From Terriglobia bacterium (GTDB lineage Bacteria; Acidobacteriota; Terriglobia; Terriglobales; Acidobacteriaceae): DNA of 49,785 bases. The stretch lies in assembly GCA_032252755.1 (NCBI GenBank), contig JAVUPY010000016.1:1-49785 (forward strand), in the 5' to 3' direction. Numbering within the stretch: position 1 is the stretch's first letter; every line of letters starts with the position of its first letter. Shown piece after piece: positions 8,501 to 15,469 of this stretch. A program made the position numbers and the translations under genes. The notes below the pieces were generated by a model. The model saw only the letters and a list, made by a program, of their open reading frames with translations. It had not been told where the DNA came from and searched no databases.

Positions 8501-9002
8501 ATGGCAGGCCGAGGCTGCCGCACAAGCGGTCGGCCCGTTGCTCGAAAATGTTCCGAAGCCGGATCATGCGTCGCCGCTGGCGGCAATGACGCCTACGGAA
8601 CGCATGGTGGCCGATTTTCGCGGAACGGGAGTAACCGTTGGGGCGCACCCCATGACATACCATCGCACGCGACTGAGAAAGCTAGGGGCACTCACCGCAG
8701 TTGAGTTGACAGAGGTCCCGAACGGGCGTCGCGTGCGGGTTGGCGGGACTGTCATTGTGCGTCAGCGGCCGGGAACGGCGCGTGGATTCGTATTTCTGAG
8801 CCTCGAAGACGAGAGCGGGATTGCGAACGTAATTATTACCCCGGACTTGTTTCAGAAGAACCGTTTGCTCCTGGTGAGCGAGCGGTTTCTGCTGGTTGAA
8901 GGTTTGTTGCAGAATGTGGATCGAGTGGTATCGGTGAAGGCGGACAAGGTATTGCCGCTGCGGGGCACAGAAGTCGCGCTGGAATCCCACGATTTCCACT
9001 AG
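5523..9002 (+). CDS. dnaE2: Error-prone DNA polymerase DnaE2 (ImuC)
   Basis: This C-family polymerase performs translesion synthesis with ImuA and ImuB. Domain order is PHP at the N-terminus (MYTELHARSAFSFLEGA, residues 1-75), the palm with the catalytic acidic motif WPDIDLDLPSGDERE (Asp421, Asp423, Asp425), the fingers (about 560-840, including HLGQHSGGM), then a helix-hairpin-helix and OB-fold C-terminus (VRVGGTVIVRQRPGTARGF). It is 1159 residues long, against about 1050-1080 for typical DnaE2. The excess is two in-frame repeat-derived insertions, at residues 77-106 and 842-897, neither of which hits the palm. It starts at ATG 5523, the only start that keeps the conserved N-terminus. Together with imuA and imuB it forms the canonical three-gene mutasome cassette. 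Confidence 0.95.
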   Translation: MYTELHARSAFSFLEGACLPEELAAVAAEYGMGAVAIVDRDGVYGAPRFHAEAQKRKIKAHIGAEITLRGNSPDKTNSPQRHRDTEKKSSKSKDIENSVPRCLGGESRLPVIVASRDGYQNLCRLVTQMKLRVPKNDPCFTWEEEVAKYAKGLICLTGDDDGLLARALEDGGVAEGRRTVEHLTEIFGRENVYVELQRHYVREEEARNQATVEIARSLKLPLVATNGVRYAYPRQREVLDFFTAIHNHRTLANAGRLLSRNSERYMKSPAEMARLFADLPEAIANTQEVSSRLEFTLRDLGYEFPRYPVPDGETMASFLRKRTAEGERERYGRRDREFRERAHRQIERELALIERLRLEGYFLIVWDIVRYCREQGFLVQGRGSAANSAVCYSLGITAVDPVGMDLLFERFLSEERGEWPDIDLDLPSGDERESVIQHVYEQYGRLGAAMTANVITYRGRSAAREVGKALEFDEDTLQRVSRLVGTWEYKAPEDTLQAQFRQAGCDLEHPRMRKYLELCMAIQDMPRHLGQHSGGMVICQGQLDSVVPLEPASMPGRVVVQWDKEDCADMGIVKVDLLGLGMMAVLKDCLGLIRDHYGENVELAHIPADDRKTYAAIQKADTVGMFQIESRAQMASLPRLRPERFYDVVIQVALIRPGPIVGEMVNPYIKRRQGRAPVEYPHPSLEPILERTLGVPLFQEQLLRMAMVAANFTGGEAEELRRALGKTRSYMDRRMQEIEVKLRAGMTANGLAKKAQDEIIQSIVSFALYGFPESHAASFALIAYASAYLKTHYLAAFTAAILNNQPMGFYHSSTLIKDAQRHGLRVLPVDVVKSEWQCTLEKFPVPGSQFSVGSSFFVPRSAEIEKRESWIVDRGSEVNDRAMPHYNEERGTNNEGLCLRLGFRYVRGMREEAARAVVRERERAPFASIADLAQRVPELRKNELVTLADIGALNSLGKITQEGLPGVMTAPQTKIPVGKRGRRVPQFHRRDALWQAEAAAQAVGPLLENVPKPDHASPLAAMTPTERMVADFRGTGVTVGAHPMTYHRTRLRKLGALTAVELTEVPNGRRVRVGGTVIVRQRPGTARGFVFLSLEDESGIANVIITPDLFQKNRLLLVSERFLLVEGLLQNVDRVVSVKADKVLPLRGTEVALESHDFH
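5753..5840 (+). repeat. Palindromic repeat element inserted in frame in dnaE2
   Basis: A 28-base left arm (5753-5780) built on CACAGAGACACAGAGACACA faces a 28-base right arm (5813-5840). The arms match as an inverted repeat at 23 of 28 positions. The arms flank an A-rich centre. AATTCACC is also directly repeated at 5733-5740 and 5751-5758. The CACAGAGACACAGAG unit is, from memory, a dispersed palindromic repeat seen in several bacterial phyla. Here it is translated as residues 77-106, between IGAEITLRG and RLPVIVASRDGYQNL, which are adjacent in ordinary DnaE2. Confidence 0.8.
8046..8213 (+). repeat. Composite repeat element inserted in frame in dnaE2
   Basis: The stretch opens with GTTCCCAGTTCCCGGTTCTC and TCCTCGTTCTTCGTTCCTCG modules, shared with imuB 4857-4926 and, inverted, 5208-5268. 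It then has GTGGATTGTGGATCGTGGAT units, and closes with AACGAAGAACGAGGGACGAA, an imperfect inverted copy of the opening module. It is translated in frame as residues 842-897, between DVVKSEWQCTLE and LRLGFRYVRGMREEAARA. Confidence 0.75.
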
Positions 9003-9196
9003 CGTGAAAAGATTTGCACTACCCAAAAAGTGAATGCTTCGCAAGTTCCTGCAACGAAAGCGCCATCTGCTACCCCGGATTTTGACCTTACTCCGCTCAA
9101 TTCACAGGCGATTGGAGTTACTATTGAAGAGGGAGCCGGCACGGCGGATTTCATTTGGCTCCCGGCATTCTTAAGAAATCGAGGAGTTTTAGGGCA

Positions 9197-9466
9197 ATGG
9201 CGAAAGAGAAGAAAGCGACCGGCGAAGTACCCAGGAAGCGCACATCGCGCAAGACTCCGGTTGCAGTTGCGCAGGAAACGGCGCAGCAGGTTCCGGAGAA
9301 TGGAAACGTCCAGGCGATGCAGGCGTCCGGCAGCCAGCGCAACGGTTCTGACGAACTGATTCGCCAGCGGGCATATGAGCTTTGGGAACAGCGTGGGCGT
9401 CAGCATGGGCGAGACGCCGACGACTGGTACCGGGCGGAGTCGGAACTCCGTGGCAAGTCAGCCTAA
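9197..9466 (+). CDS. DUF2934 domain protein
   Basis: A small basic protein of 89 residues. The C-terminal half carries the pattern IRQRAYELWEQRGRQHGRD...DWYRAESEL, typical of the DUF2934 family, whose function is unknown. The N-terminal half is Lys/Arg/Gln-rich and low in complexity. ATG at 9197 is preferred to the in-frame ATG at 9155 because conserved residues begin well downstream and GGAGTTTTAGGGC lies just before it. The receiver-domain gene begins 16 bases after its stop. Such proteins are common in acidobacteria and proteobacteria, but nothing here shows what it does. Confidence 0.75.
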   Translation: MAKEKKATGEVPRKRTSRKTPVAVAQETAQQVPENGNVQAMQASGSQRNGSDELIRQRAYELWEQRGRQHGRDADDWYRAESELRGKSA

Positions 9467-9482
9467 GCTGGAACTCATCGCT

Positions 9483-9839
9483 GTGAGTCAGGTCCTCCTG
9501 ATTGACGACAACCCGCTACAACTGCGCGTTCGCGAGACAATACTGCGTGGCGCAGGGTTCCAGGTATCGATAGCGACTACCGCGGAGAGCGCGTTATCGC
9601 TGTTGCGGGTTGCGACAAATAAATTCGGCGTCATCGTTACAGACCACGTACTTCCGGGTGCCAGTGGCGCCGAATTCGTACGCGAACTGCGCAGAGTAGA
9701 CGCCACTACGCCTGTTGTGGTCGTTAGCGGCATGCCGGATGTCGCCGAGGAATACGACGGACTCAATGCGGTTGTACGCCAAAAACCCTTACCGCCGCAG
9801 GAACTGATTCAACTGGTTCGCGAGCGAATGCCCGACTAG
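9483..9839 (+). CDS. Stand-alone response-regulator receiver domain
   Basis: A single CheY-like receiver of about 118 residues. The acidic pair is in VLLIDDNP near the start, the phosphoacceptor Asp in VIVTDHVLPG, the conserved Ser in VVVVSGMPD, and the Lys in VRQKPLPPQEL. No output domain follows, so it would act by protein contact or as a phosphate relay. GTG at 9483 places VSQVLLIDDN at the normal receiver start. The frame is open upstream to an ATG at 9375, but that would overlap the DUF2934 gene by 92 bases and add an unstructured leader. No histidine kinase lies in the window. Confidence 0.85.
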   Translation: MSQVLLIDDNPLQLRVRETILRGAGFQVSIATTAESALSLLRVATNKFGVIVTDHVLPGASGAEFVRELRRVDATTPVVVVSGMPDVAEEYDGLNAVVRQKPLPPQELIQLVRERMPD

Positions 9840-9965
9840 CGCTCCTGCAGAGTTGGCGCGGCATCAAGGGTTTGTTATAGTTTTAGAGTACCCGCACGAC
9901 TCTCCTGCGCGGGCTGCCGGGTAGCCCGGCGCTGCGCGAGTTGCCGGGCCGGTCGGCACGAGAGT

Positions 9966-10040
9966 GGCGCTATCGTCTAGGGGTTAGGACGGAAGATTCT
10001 CAATCTTCAAACCCGGGTTCGATTCCCGGTAGCGCTACCA
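9966..10040 (+). tRNA. tRNA-Glu (CTC)
   Basis: A full cloverleaf is present. The acceptor stem is GGCGCTA (9966-9972) with TAGCGCT (10030-10036), including one G-U pair at position 1:72. The D arm is GTCTAGGGGTTAGGAC. The anticodon stem is GAAGA/TCTTC around loop TTCTCAA, giving anticodon CTC. The T arm is CGGGTTCGATTCCCG, with an encoded CCA end at 10038-10040. The D arm and anticodon identify glutamate. A GC-rich hairpin (GCCGGGTAGCCCGGC) lies about 40 bases upstream. Confidence 0.93.
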
Positions 10041-10383
10041 AGACTTTCCGAAGTTGTTGATTCCAAAAAGATACTTGGTTCTCTCTGGTCCATGTGCCTA
10101 TTCGTGTGCCTATTTTTGAGCTCATAAATAATGTCAGCAATGCTCAAAAAGCTAGCTGCGAGACGGTATTACATGGGGGAGTAATCCCAGCTGCTGGCGC
10201 AGAGCGAAGGTGTCGCGGTAGTGACGGCCTGCCGGGGAAAGTCATTGGCGGAAAGGGAACTCCCCGGAAGTTTTCAACCTGCAGCAACGGTCGAATCGTC
10301 AGATGGTCAGCGTATCTGTTGGTACAAAAATGAGATCGGAGGGGCACTCCTACTCAGGAACAACTCAACATTTGGGTGCACAG
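10041..10383. other. Gene-poor stretch after tRNA-Glu with a short direct repeat
   Basis: No convincing gene is seen. TGTGCCTATT is repeated at 10093-10102 and 10105-10114 with two bases between the copies. A short tandem like this beside a tRNA 3' end could be a leftover of integration, but there is no integrase and no copy of the tRNA 3' end. The rest may hold the promoter of the BNR gene that follows. A longer in-frame start for that gene exists at 10303. Confidence 0.35.
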
Positions 10384-12384
10384 ATGGATGGAAACACCTT
10401 CTACTCTCACACGATCGATTCGAAATCACCCCTTGCTTCAATAGGTTTGTGGATCTGTTTACTTGTTCTCCCCGGGTGGTCTCAGAACAATGCGATTCAA
10501 ATTGGTTCGGCCGTCCAGGTGAGCAAAGCGCAGGAGAAGTACCTGATGCGGGAGGTGCTCGTTTCGGCGGACCCACAAAATCCAAACCATCTTCTCGGAT
10601 GCGGGATTGCCTACGACGAGTCGCGAAATCGCGAGTGGACGGTAGTCTACGTTTCCAAAGATGGAGGCAATAGCTGGAAGCCCACGTTGTCGACGGACAA
10701 CTTTGAAATGTCGGGAGACCCGGCCTGCGCGTTGGGAAGGGGCGGGCTCGCAACCCATATGGCTATGGCATTTGAGAAGTTTCCACCGGAGAACAACAAG
10801 TACGTTCTTCGAGTTTATCGTTCGACCGATGGCGGCGAGACTTGGCCCTCGTACACCGATTTGCCGATGAAATTTCAGGGTATCGATCGAGAGTCTGTGA
10901 CGATCGATACGAGCGAGAGTAAGTACAAGAATCAGATTTATGTTTCCGGAACGACTCACGTGCGCGATTTTGACGGCGGAACGAAGGGTGGCTTGGCAGT
11001 ATGGACCTCCGCCGATGGTGGCAAGAGCTTCCTCGGCCCAGCTAAGCGTGCAGACTCCGGCGAACACTACGTCCTTGATACAGGGAACAGTGCGGTGTTG
11101 TCGGACGGCACGCTCGTGACCGTTTTTGGGGACCTGAAGAAATCAGACGGACTATCGGTAGCCGAAAGCAAGCCGGGAGAGCCAAACGCAACTTTGCTCG
11201 CGGTTCGGACAACCGACGGTGGGGAGTCTTTATCGCAAGCCGTCAAAGTGGACGACTTCTATATGATCAATATCTGGAATCGGCGCGGGGAGCCACCCGC
11301 TCATTCCGGACCCATGCTCGCCGTCGACAGTACTAAAGGCCCATTCAAAGACCGCCTTTACGCCATTTGGTCCGACAATCGGGACGGGCGAGGGGCTATC
11401 CGCCTGTCATATTCAACCAGCAAGGGGAAGACGTGGTCGAAGTCCGTGGTGATCGATGACGTACCAGGCCCAGTTGTCGAGAACAGTGGGCCTGATAATT
11501 TTCAACCGACGGTTGCGGTCAACAAGGATGGAGTTGTGTTGGTCTGCTGGTATGACCGGCGCGACAATCCCGACGGCCTGAGTTGGTACGTTCGAGCAAG
11601 AGCTTCACTCGACGGTGGTGAAACATGGTTACCGAGCGTGCGTGTATCTACGGAGCCAAATGTGTTTTCCGCGTCAACGAAGATGTTCGTGTGGGCCAAT
11701 GCAGAACAGCCAAAAGCCGTGTCAACGTGGAAAGACGACGACAGCAGTTCTTCCGATGCTTCCATTCCAAAGCCGGTTGAAGGCAATCCTGCGCGGATGA
11801 CTGTAGCCTTTAGTCCACGCCAGTTCTTCGCCGGTGACTATGCCGGGTTGACGGCAGATGCGGCTGGTACTTTCCACGCTTTCTGGATTGATAACCGAAC
11901 CGGGTTGCCGCAGATATGGACAGCTCCAATCCGGGTGTTCGGAAAAGCCGTGATGAACGGGGACCCCTCTCTTTCCGCCTTCAAAGATGTTTCCAGCGAT
12001 GTGCGGATAAAAATTGTTGGAAACAGCTATGACCGTGTCTCAAACACACTCACGATTGCTGTTCAGCTTGAGAACAATTCGAAGGAAGTGATTCGGGGAC
12101 CGATAAAGCTGCGGCTCGTCAGTTTAAGCTCACCCCTGGGGAACCCGTCTGTGGCGAACGCCGACAACGATATTTCCAATCCGGGTGCGGTCTGGGACTT
12201 TACACCGACATTGAAGAACAATGAGCTTCAAGAAAAGGAAGACTCGGCTACCAAAGACCTCATCTTCAAGGTGGATCATCCCCTCCCGCTCTTGGATAAC
12301 GGGCTGGTCCGACCGGATCTAATTGTTGGAGACATCCGCGTATTGGCCTCGGGATCACAAGTGAATAAGGGAGAGAGACCGTAG
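10384..12384 (+). CDS. Secreted BNR/Asp-box six-bladed propeller protein 1
   Basis: An exported protein of about 666 residues with a signal peptide (core LASIGLWICLLVLPG) and six Asp-box motifs, among them SKDGGNSWKP, STDGGETWPS, SADGGKSFLG, TTDGGESLSQ and SLDGGETWLP. This is the sialidase-type six-bladed beta-propeller. The last blade has FHAFWIDNRTGLPQIWTA, shared with the protein encoded at 36019. After the propeller comes a separate beta-rich domain of about 125 residues with NADNDISNPGAVWDF. The Asp-box fold is common to sialidases and many non-enzymatic proteins. I see no clear sialidase catalytic set, so enzyme activity should not be assumed. Start choice is uncertain: ATG 10384 places the hydrophobic core best, but 10303 and 10330 are possible and none has a good ribosome site. 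Confidence 0.8.
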   Translation: MDGNTFYSHTIDSKSPLASIGLWICLLVLPGWSQNNAIQIGSAVQVSKAQEKYLMREVLVSADPQNPNHLLGCGIAYDESRNREWTVVYVSKDGGNSWKPTLSTDNFEMSGDPACALGRGGLATHMAMAFEKFPPENNKYVLRVYRSTDGGETWPSYTDLPMKFQGIDRESVTIDTSESKYKNQIYVSGTTHVRDFDGGTKGGLAVWTSADGGKSFLGPAKRADSGEHYVLDTGNSAVLSDGTLVTVFGDLKKSDGLSVAESKPGEPNATLLAVRTTDGGESLSQAVKVDDFYMINIWNRRGEPPAHSGPMLAVDSTKGPFKDRLYAIWSDNRDGRGAIRLSYSTSKGKTWSKSVVIDDVPGPVVENSGPDNFQPTVAVNKDGVVLVCWYDRRDNPDGLSWYVRARASLDGGETWLPSVRVSTEPNVFSASTKMFVWANAEQPKAVSTWKDDDSSSSDASIPKPVEGNPARMTVAFSPRQFFAGDYAGLTADAAGTFHAFWIDNRTGLPQIWTAPIRVFGKAVMNGDPSLSAFKDVSSDVRIKIVGNSYDRVSNTLTIAVQLENNSKEVIRGPIKLRLVSLSSPLGNPSVANADNDISNPGAVWDFTPTLKNNELQEKEDSATKDLIFKVDHPLPLLDNGLVRPDLIVGDIRVLASGSQVNKGERP

Positions 12385-12421
12385 GAGCAAAATAGGGGAC
12401 AAATCCCTCCCCGGCTCGCGC

Positions 12422-12465
12422 CCGCAACCGTTGGAGCTCCCCCCTGGGGGAATTCACGGTTGCGG
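12422..12465. terminator. Long near-perfect hairpin after BNR gene 1, probable terminator
   Basis: CCGCAACCGT (12422-12431) pairs perfectly with ACGGTTGCGG (12456-12465). Inside, GAG and TCCCCC pair with GGGGGA and TTC, so nearly the whole 44 bases fold into one hairpin with a tiny loop. It starts 38 bases after the stop of the BNR gene and is followed by TACATTTTCACTT, a weak T-tract. Termination is the simplest reading; a protein- or RNA-level processing site is possible. Confidence 0.6.
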
Positions 12466-12655
12466 TACATTTTCACTTCGGGGGCAACTCTTCATCTTCG
12501 CCTTGGTGAAGGTGCTGCGAGCATGCGGCTCAATTCCAGAAATCCTCGAAACAGCATAGGACAGACGTCCAAAAACTCATCTGGTACAGCGCAGCAGAAC
12601 GGCGGGCAAACCTTCTTGTGGCGCTTCTTCTGACAGGCAAACAAAAGAAAGGTGA

Positions 12656-14614
12656 ATGATGAGACATTTCCACTCCCTGTGGTTGGCCTGCATTTTTGTA
12701 AGCATAGCGGGTTTGACGTTTACGCGGAATTCGCAGGCTGCTGAGCAGCACCTCATTGCCAAGTACCACCTCGATGAGGGGAGCGGGGCCTCCATCGCTG
12801 ATTCGTCCGGGAACAAGCACGACGGCTTCATTGTGGGCAATGTGAGCTGGACACAAGGAATACACGGTAAAGCCATCGTGCTGGATGGCTTGGATCGTCT
12901 TCAAGTGCCCGCCTCCGTGGCCTTCAATATCGGAAATCAGGTCTCCGTCTCTGCCTGGATACGAGGCCACGCGAGCAAATTCCGCATGGTCGGGCTTCCC
13001 TCAACCTACTCTTCGTTGCGGGGGCCCTATTTTCAGGTATGCGGAGACACCATCTATTTCACCGCGAATTCCGATCATGCCTCCGCTGACAATCCAACTC
13101 TTTCGCAGGATCCGGTTCTGAAGAAACTTCCAGCGTTTCCCTGGAACGACTGGCACCTCTGGACCGGAACCACAGATATCAACTTGACGCACTACCATGA
13201 CACACGCAGGACCTTCTCGCCCCATACCGCAGTAGAGCCCAAACTCCAGGTAGCGGGTAAACGGATCTACTACGAGTACTTCGGCGAGGACGAAAACCAC
13301 GCGTGGCAAATTTATACCGCGCAATCCAATCTTGATGGTTCCGGCTGGAAGTCCACCCAGCGCACTTTCGAACCGGATGGTTACAGGACCGAGCAGGAAG
13401 GCAATCTGCAAGTCGCAGGCAAGCGCGTGTACAACGCTTGGCCGGAGAAAGATGGAAAGGGTGATTGGCAGTTATGGACTTCAATCTCAAATCTGGATGG
13501 TTCCCATTTTAAGCCCACTAAACGGACAGTAAATGGAGGATGGATTCCCAACCTGCAGGTGGTTGGAAATCAAGTGTTTTATATGTATCCCACCATTCGC
13601 GAATTGGCCAGGAAGAAGTTCGCGGGCACTTCCGATGAAGATCAATATTTTGCTGTTTCCGATCGAGATGGTAATCACTGGCGGGTCATTCACGCCATCA
13701 ACCACATTGCATATATGCCTAGTGGTTGGGGTTCGTTCCAGGTGCACGACGGAAAAATCTACTTCGAATACAGCCAGGACATCGGCGAACGTGGGGGCTA
13801 TCTGTTCACAGGCTCGATGGACCTGGACGGCGGTAATTTCCACTCCATCCAAAGAACCAGTGGCGATGACCTGGCAGGCCCCACCTTTAACAGCATTCAG
13901 ATACTGGGCAACAAAGTCTATTACACCTATAACCTGAGGCACACCTCGAACACCATCTCGGAGCTGGCCAAAGAGGCCATGGGGATGACGAACCTTGGCC
14001 GCGAAGGACTGCAAATCTGGACGGCCGAGTCCAATCTTGATGGATCCGGTTGGAAAGCTACCCAACGAACCGATGGTTCCAAGGACATTGTTGCGGGATA
14101 CCGCGGAATCGAACTGGTTGGCGGAAAACTCTATTTGGCGGCGATGGAGTTCCCACATTTTCGCGAAGACCCGGTGCGCATGTATCCCATGATGGCGACC
14201 GCCGGAGCGAACATCGTGAGCAAAGGCAGCGCTTTCGGAATTGGCCTAACGGAAAACAATGAGGCGCGGGCCTTTGTAAACGGCGGTCTTGATTACCTGG
14301 CTACTGCACAAGCACCCACCAGTACGGGAGGGGCAACCGCCGATTTCGCGGTTGACGGCGCCTGGCATTTCCTGACCATGACGTACGATGCCTCCATTTT
14401 GAAGTTGTACGTTGACGGTCGGCTTAGAACCTCAGCGCCCTATAAAGAGAAAGTCATCACGAACCCATTCCCCCTGATCATTGGAGATGGGTTCCAAGGC
14501 GAAATTGACGAGGTTTCTGTTTACGACCGTGCTTTGAGCGCCAGCCAAGTGCGAGACCGATACGAGAAATTCCGTCAGGGTTCAACGGCAGGAAATGCCC
14601 CAGTCAGCCACTGA
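12656..14614 (+). CDS. Secreted LamG protein with an inserted six-repeat domain
   Basis: An exported protein of 652 residues (signal core WLACIFVSIAGLTF, cleavage near SQAAEQ). Residues of about 35-103 are the first half of a LamG/concanavalin-like domain (YHLDEGSGASIADSSGNKHD ... VSVSAWIRGH). Residues of about 518-640 are the second half (IVSKGSAFGIGL, WHFLTMTYDASILKLYVDG, GEIDEVSVYDRALSASQVRD). Between them lie about 410 residues of a different repeat, roughly six copies of a unit combining SNLDGSGWKSTQRT with LQVAGKRVYY, which looks like a beta-propeller. The start is a double ATG (12656, 12659) with AAAGGTGA close by; the second ATG has the better spacing. Function is not known; a carbohydrate- or protein-binding role is likely for LamG. 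Confidence 0.75.
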   Translation: MMRHFHSLWLACIFVSIAGLTFTRNSQAAEQHLIAKYHLDEGSGASIADSSGNKHDGFIVGNVSWTQGIHGKAIVLDGLDRLQVPASVAFNIGNQVSVSAWIRGHASKFRMVGLPSTYSSLRGPYFQVCGDTIYFTANSDHASADNPTLSQDPVLKKLPAFPWNDWHLWTGTTDINLTHYHDTRRTFSPHTAVEPKLQVAGKRIYYEYFGEDENHAWQIYTAQSNLDGSGWKSTQRTFEPDGYRTEQEGNLQVAGKRVYNAWPEKDGKGDWQLWTSISNLDGSHFKPTKRTVNGGWIPNLQVVGNQVFYMYPTIRELARKKFAGTSDEDQYFAVSDRDGNHWRVIHAINHIAYMPSGWGSFQVHDGKIYFEYSQDIGERGGYLFTGSMDLDGGNFHSIQRTSGDDLAGPTFNSIQILGNKVYYTYNLRHTSNTISELAKEAMGMTNLGREGLQIWTAESNLDGSGWKATQRTDGSKDIVAGYRGIELVGGKLYLAAMEFPHFREDPVRMYPMMATAGANIVSKGSAFGIGLTENNEARAFVNGGLDYLATAQAPTSTGGATADFAVDGAWHFLTMTYDASILKLYVDGRLRTSAPYKEKVITNPFPLIIGDGFQGEIDEVSVYDRALSASQVRDRYEKFRQGSTAGNAPVSH

Positions 14615-14706
14615 TTTCGGCGGCCTGGATCGTAGTGCAACTGATGAGTACGAGGCTGACTGGCTGGCAGCAATCTTCGTTATTTCAAGTCTGCGAGGGA
14701 ACTGAG

Positions 14707-15254
14707 ATGTCCCGAATCGTGGCAGTGTGTCTGCTGGCTTCCGTTGTTGCGATCGCAATCAACGCCAATGCGCAACCGCAGCATCGTTTCAGCGTCGATG
14801 ACCTCCTTAGGTTGGAGAGCGTAGGCGCTGCAAAGGTGGATCCTACTGGGCATTGGCTGGTATACGAGCGAGCGCCGCGTTATGACCAGCTTCCCGATTA
14901 CAGTGTCGGTCGAATCGGTACCTGGAACTCTACCGGGGGATGGCTGATGATCGTCGACCTGACCGCGGCAGAACCTTCTCCCAAGCTCCTGTTTAAACCC
15001 GATCCGAAGAAGATGTATTGGATCGACAGCTTCTCGCCTGACGGACAGTCGCTCGCGTTCTATGCGGCGGAAACAAAGAGGCTAAGTACCTTCGTTTCTG
15101 GGGCGAAGGGCACTCGCCGTCGAGTCCGGCCAATATCCGATACATGTGGCAGCAAATCTTCCAGTGGTATGCGAAATATCTTAACGAAGGACCACAAGCA
15201 ACAAGCGCAACCAGAGCGAAAGCGCCAGTTGCAAGGTCGCGCGCAGCAAACTAA
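14707..15254 (+). pseudogene. Remnant of a secreted S9 prolyl-oligopeptidase-type peptidase (internal deletion)
   Basis: The N-terminal part is intact: a signal peptide from ATG 14707 (MSRIVAVCLLASVVAIAINA) followed by a TolB/DPP4-like start (HRFSVDDLLRLESVGAAKVD, SFSPDGQSLAFYAAE). At about 15063-15080 the homology stops. In another frame the extreme C-terminus of an S9 peptidase appears (KEAKYLRFWGEGHSPSSPAN, then IRYMWQQIFQWYAKYL), ending at TAA 15252-15254. It contains the GEGH motif with the catalytic histidine. The middle of the protein, probably over 400 residues including the Ser and Asp, is missing, and the join shifts frame. In the N-terminal frame translation would run out of homology and stop near 15378. 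It shows the same peptidase class as three intact genes downstream. Confidence 0.8.
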
Positions 15255-15469
15255 CGATGAAATAGAGAAATGCGGGTTATTGGGGACAGGGAAGGCCTTG
15301 ACGACAAAGGCTGACGATTCATGTCCGAGAATTTCTTCCCTTGCGGTACAGATCCCTACTCCAAGGGGCAATCTCTAAAGACAACTCTTGGCTGGCAAAT
15401 TCGCATGGGTGATCCTCGCACGGTTGCTGCCGCCTGCCGTCGAGCGATTCGCCGCAATGGGGATCTCAC

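Noticed and set aside
10041-10383. Integrase or complete genomic island boundary next to tRNA-Glu
   Set aside because: No integrase-like protein and no duplicated tRNA 3' end were seen; only a short direct repeat remains.
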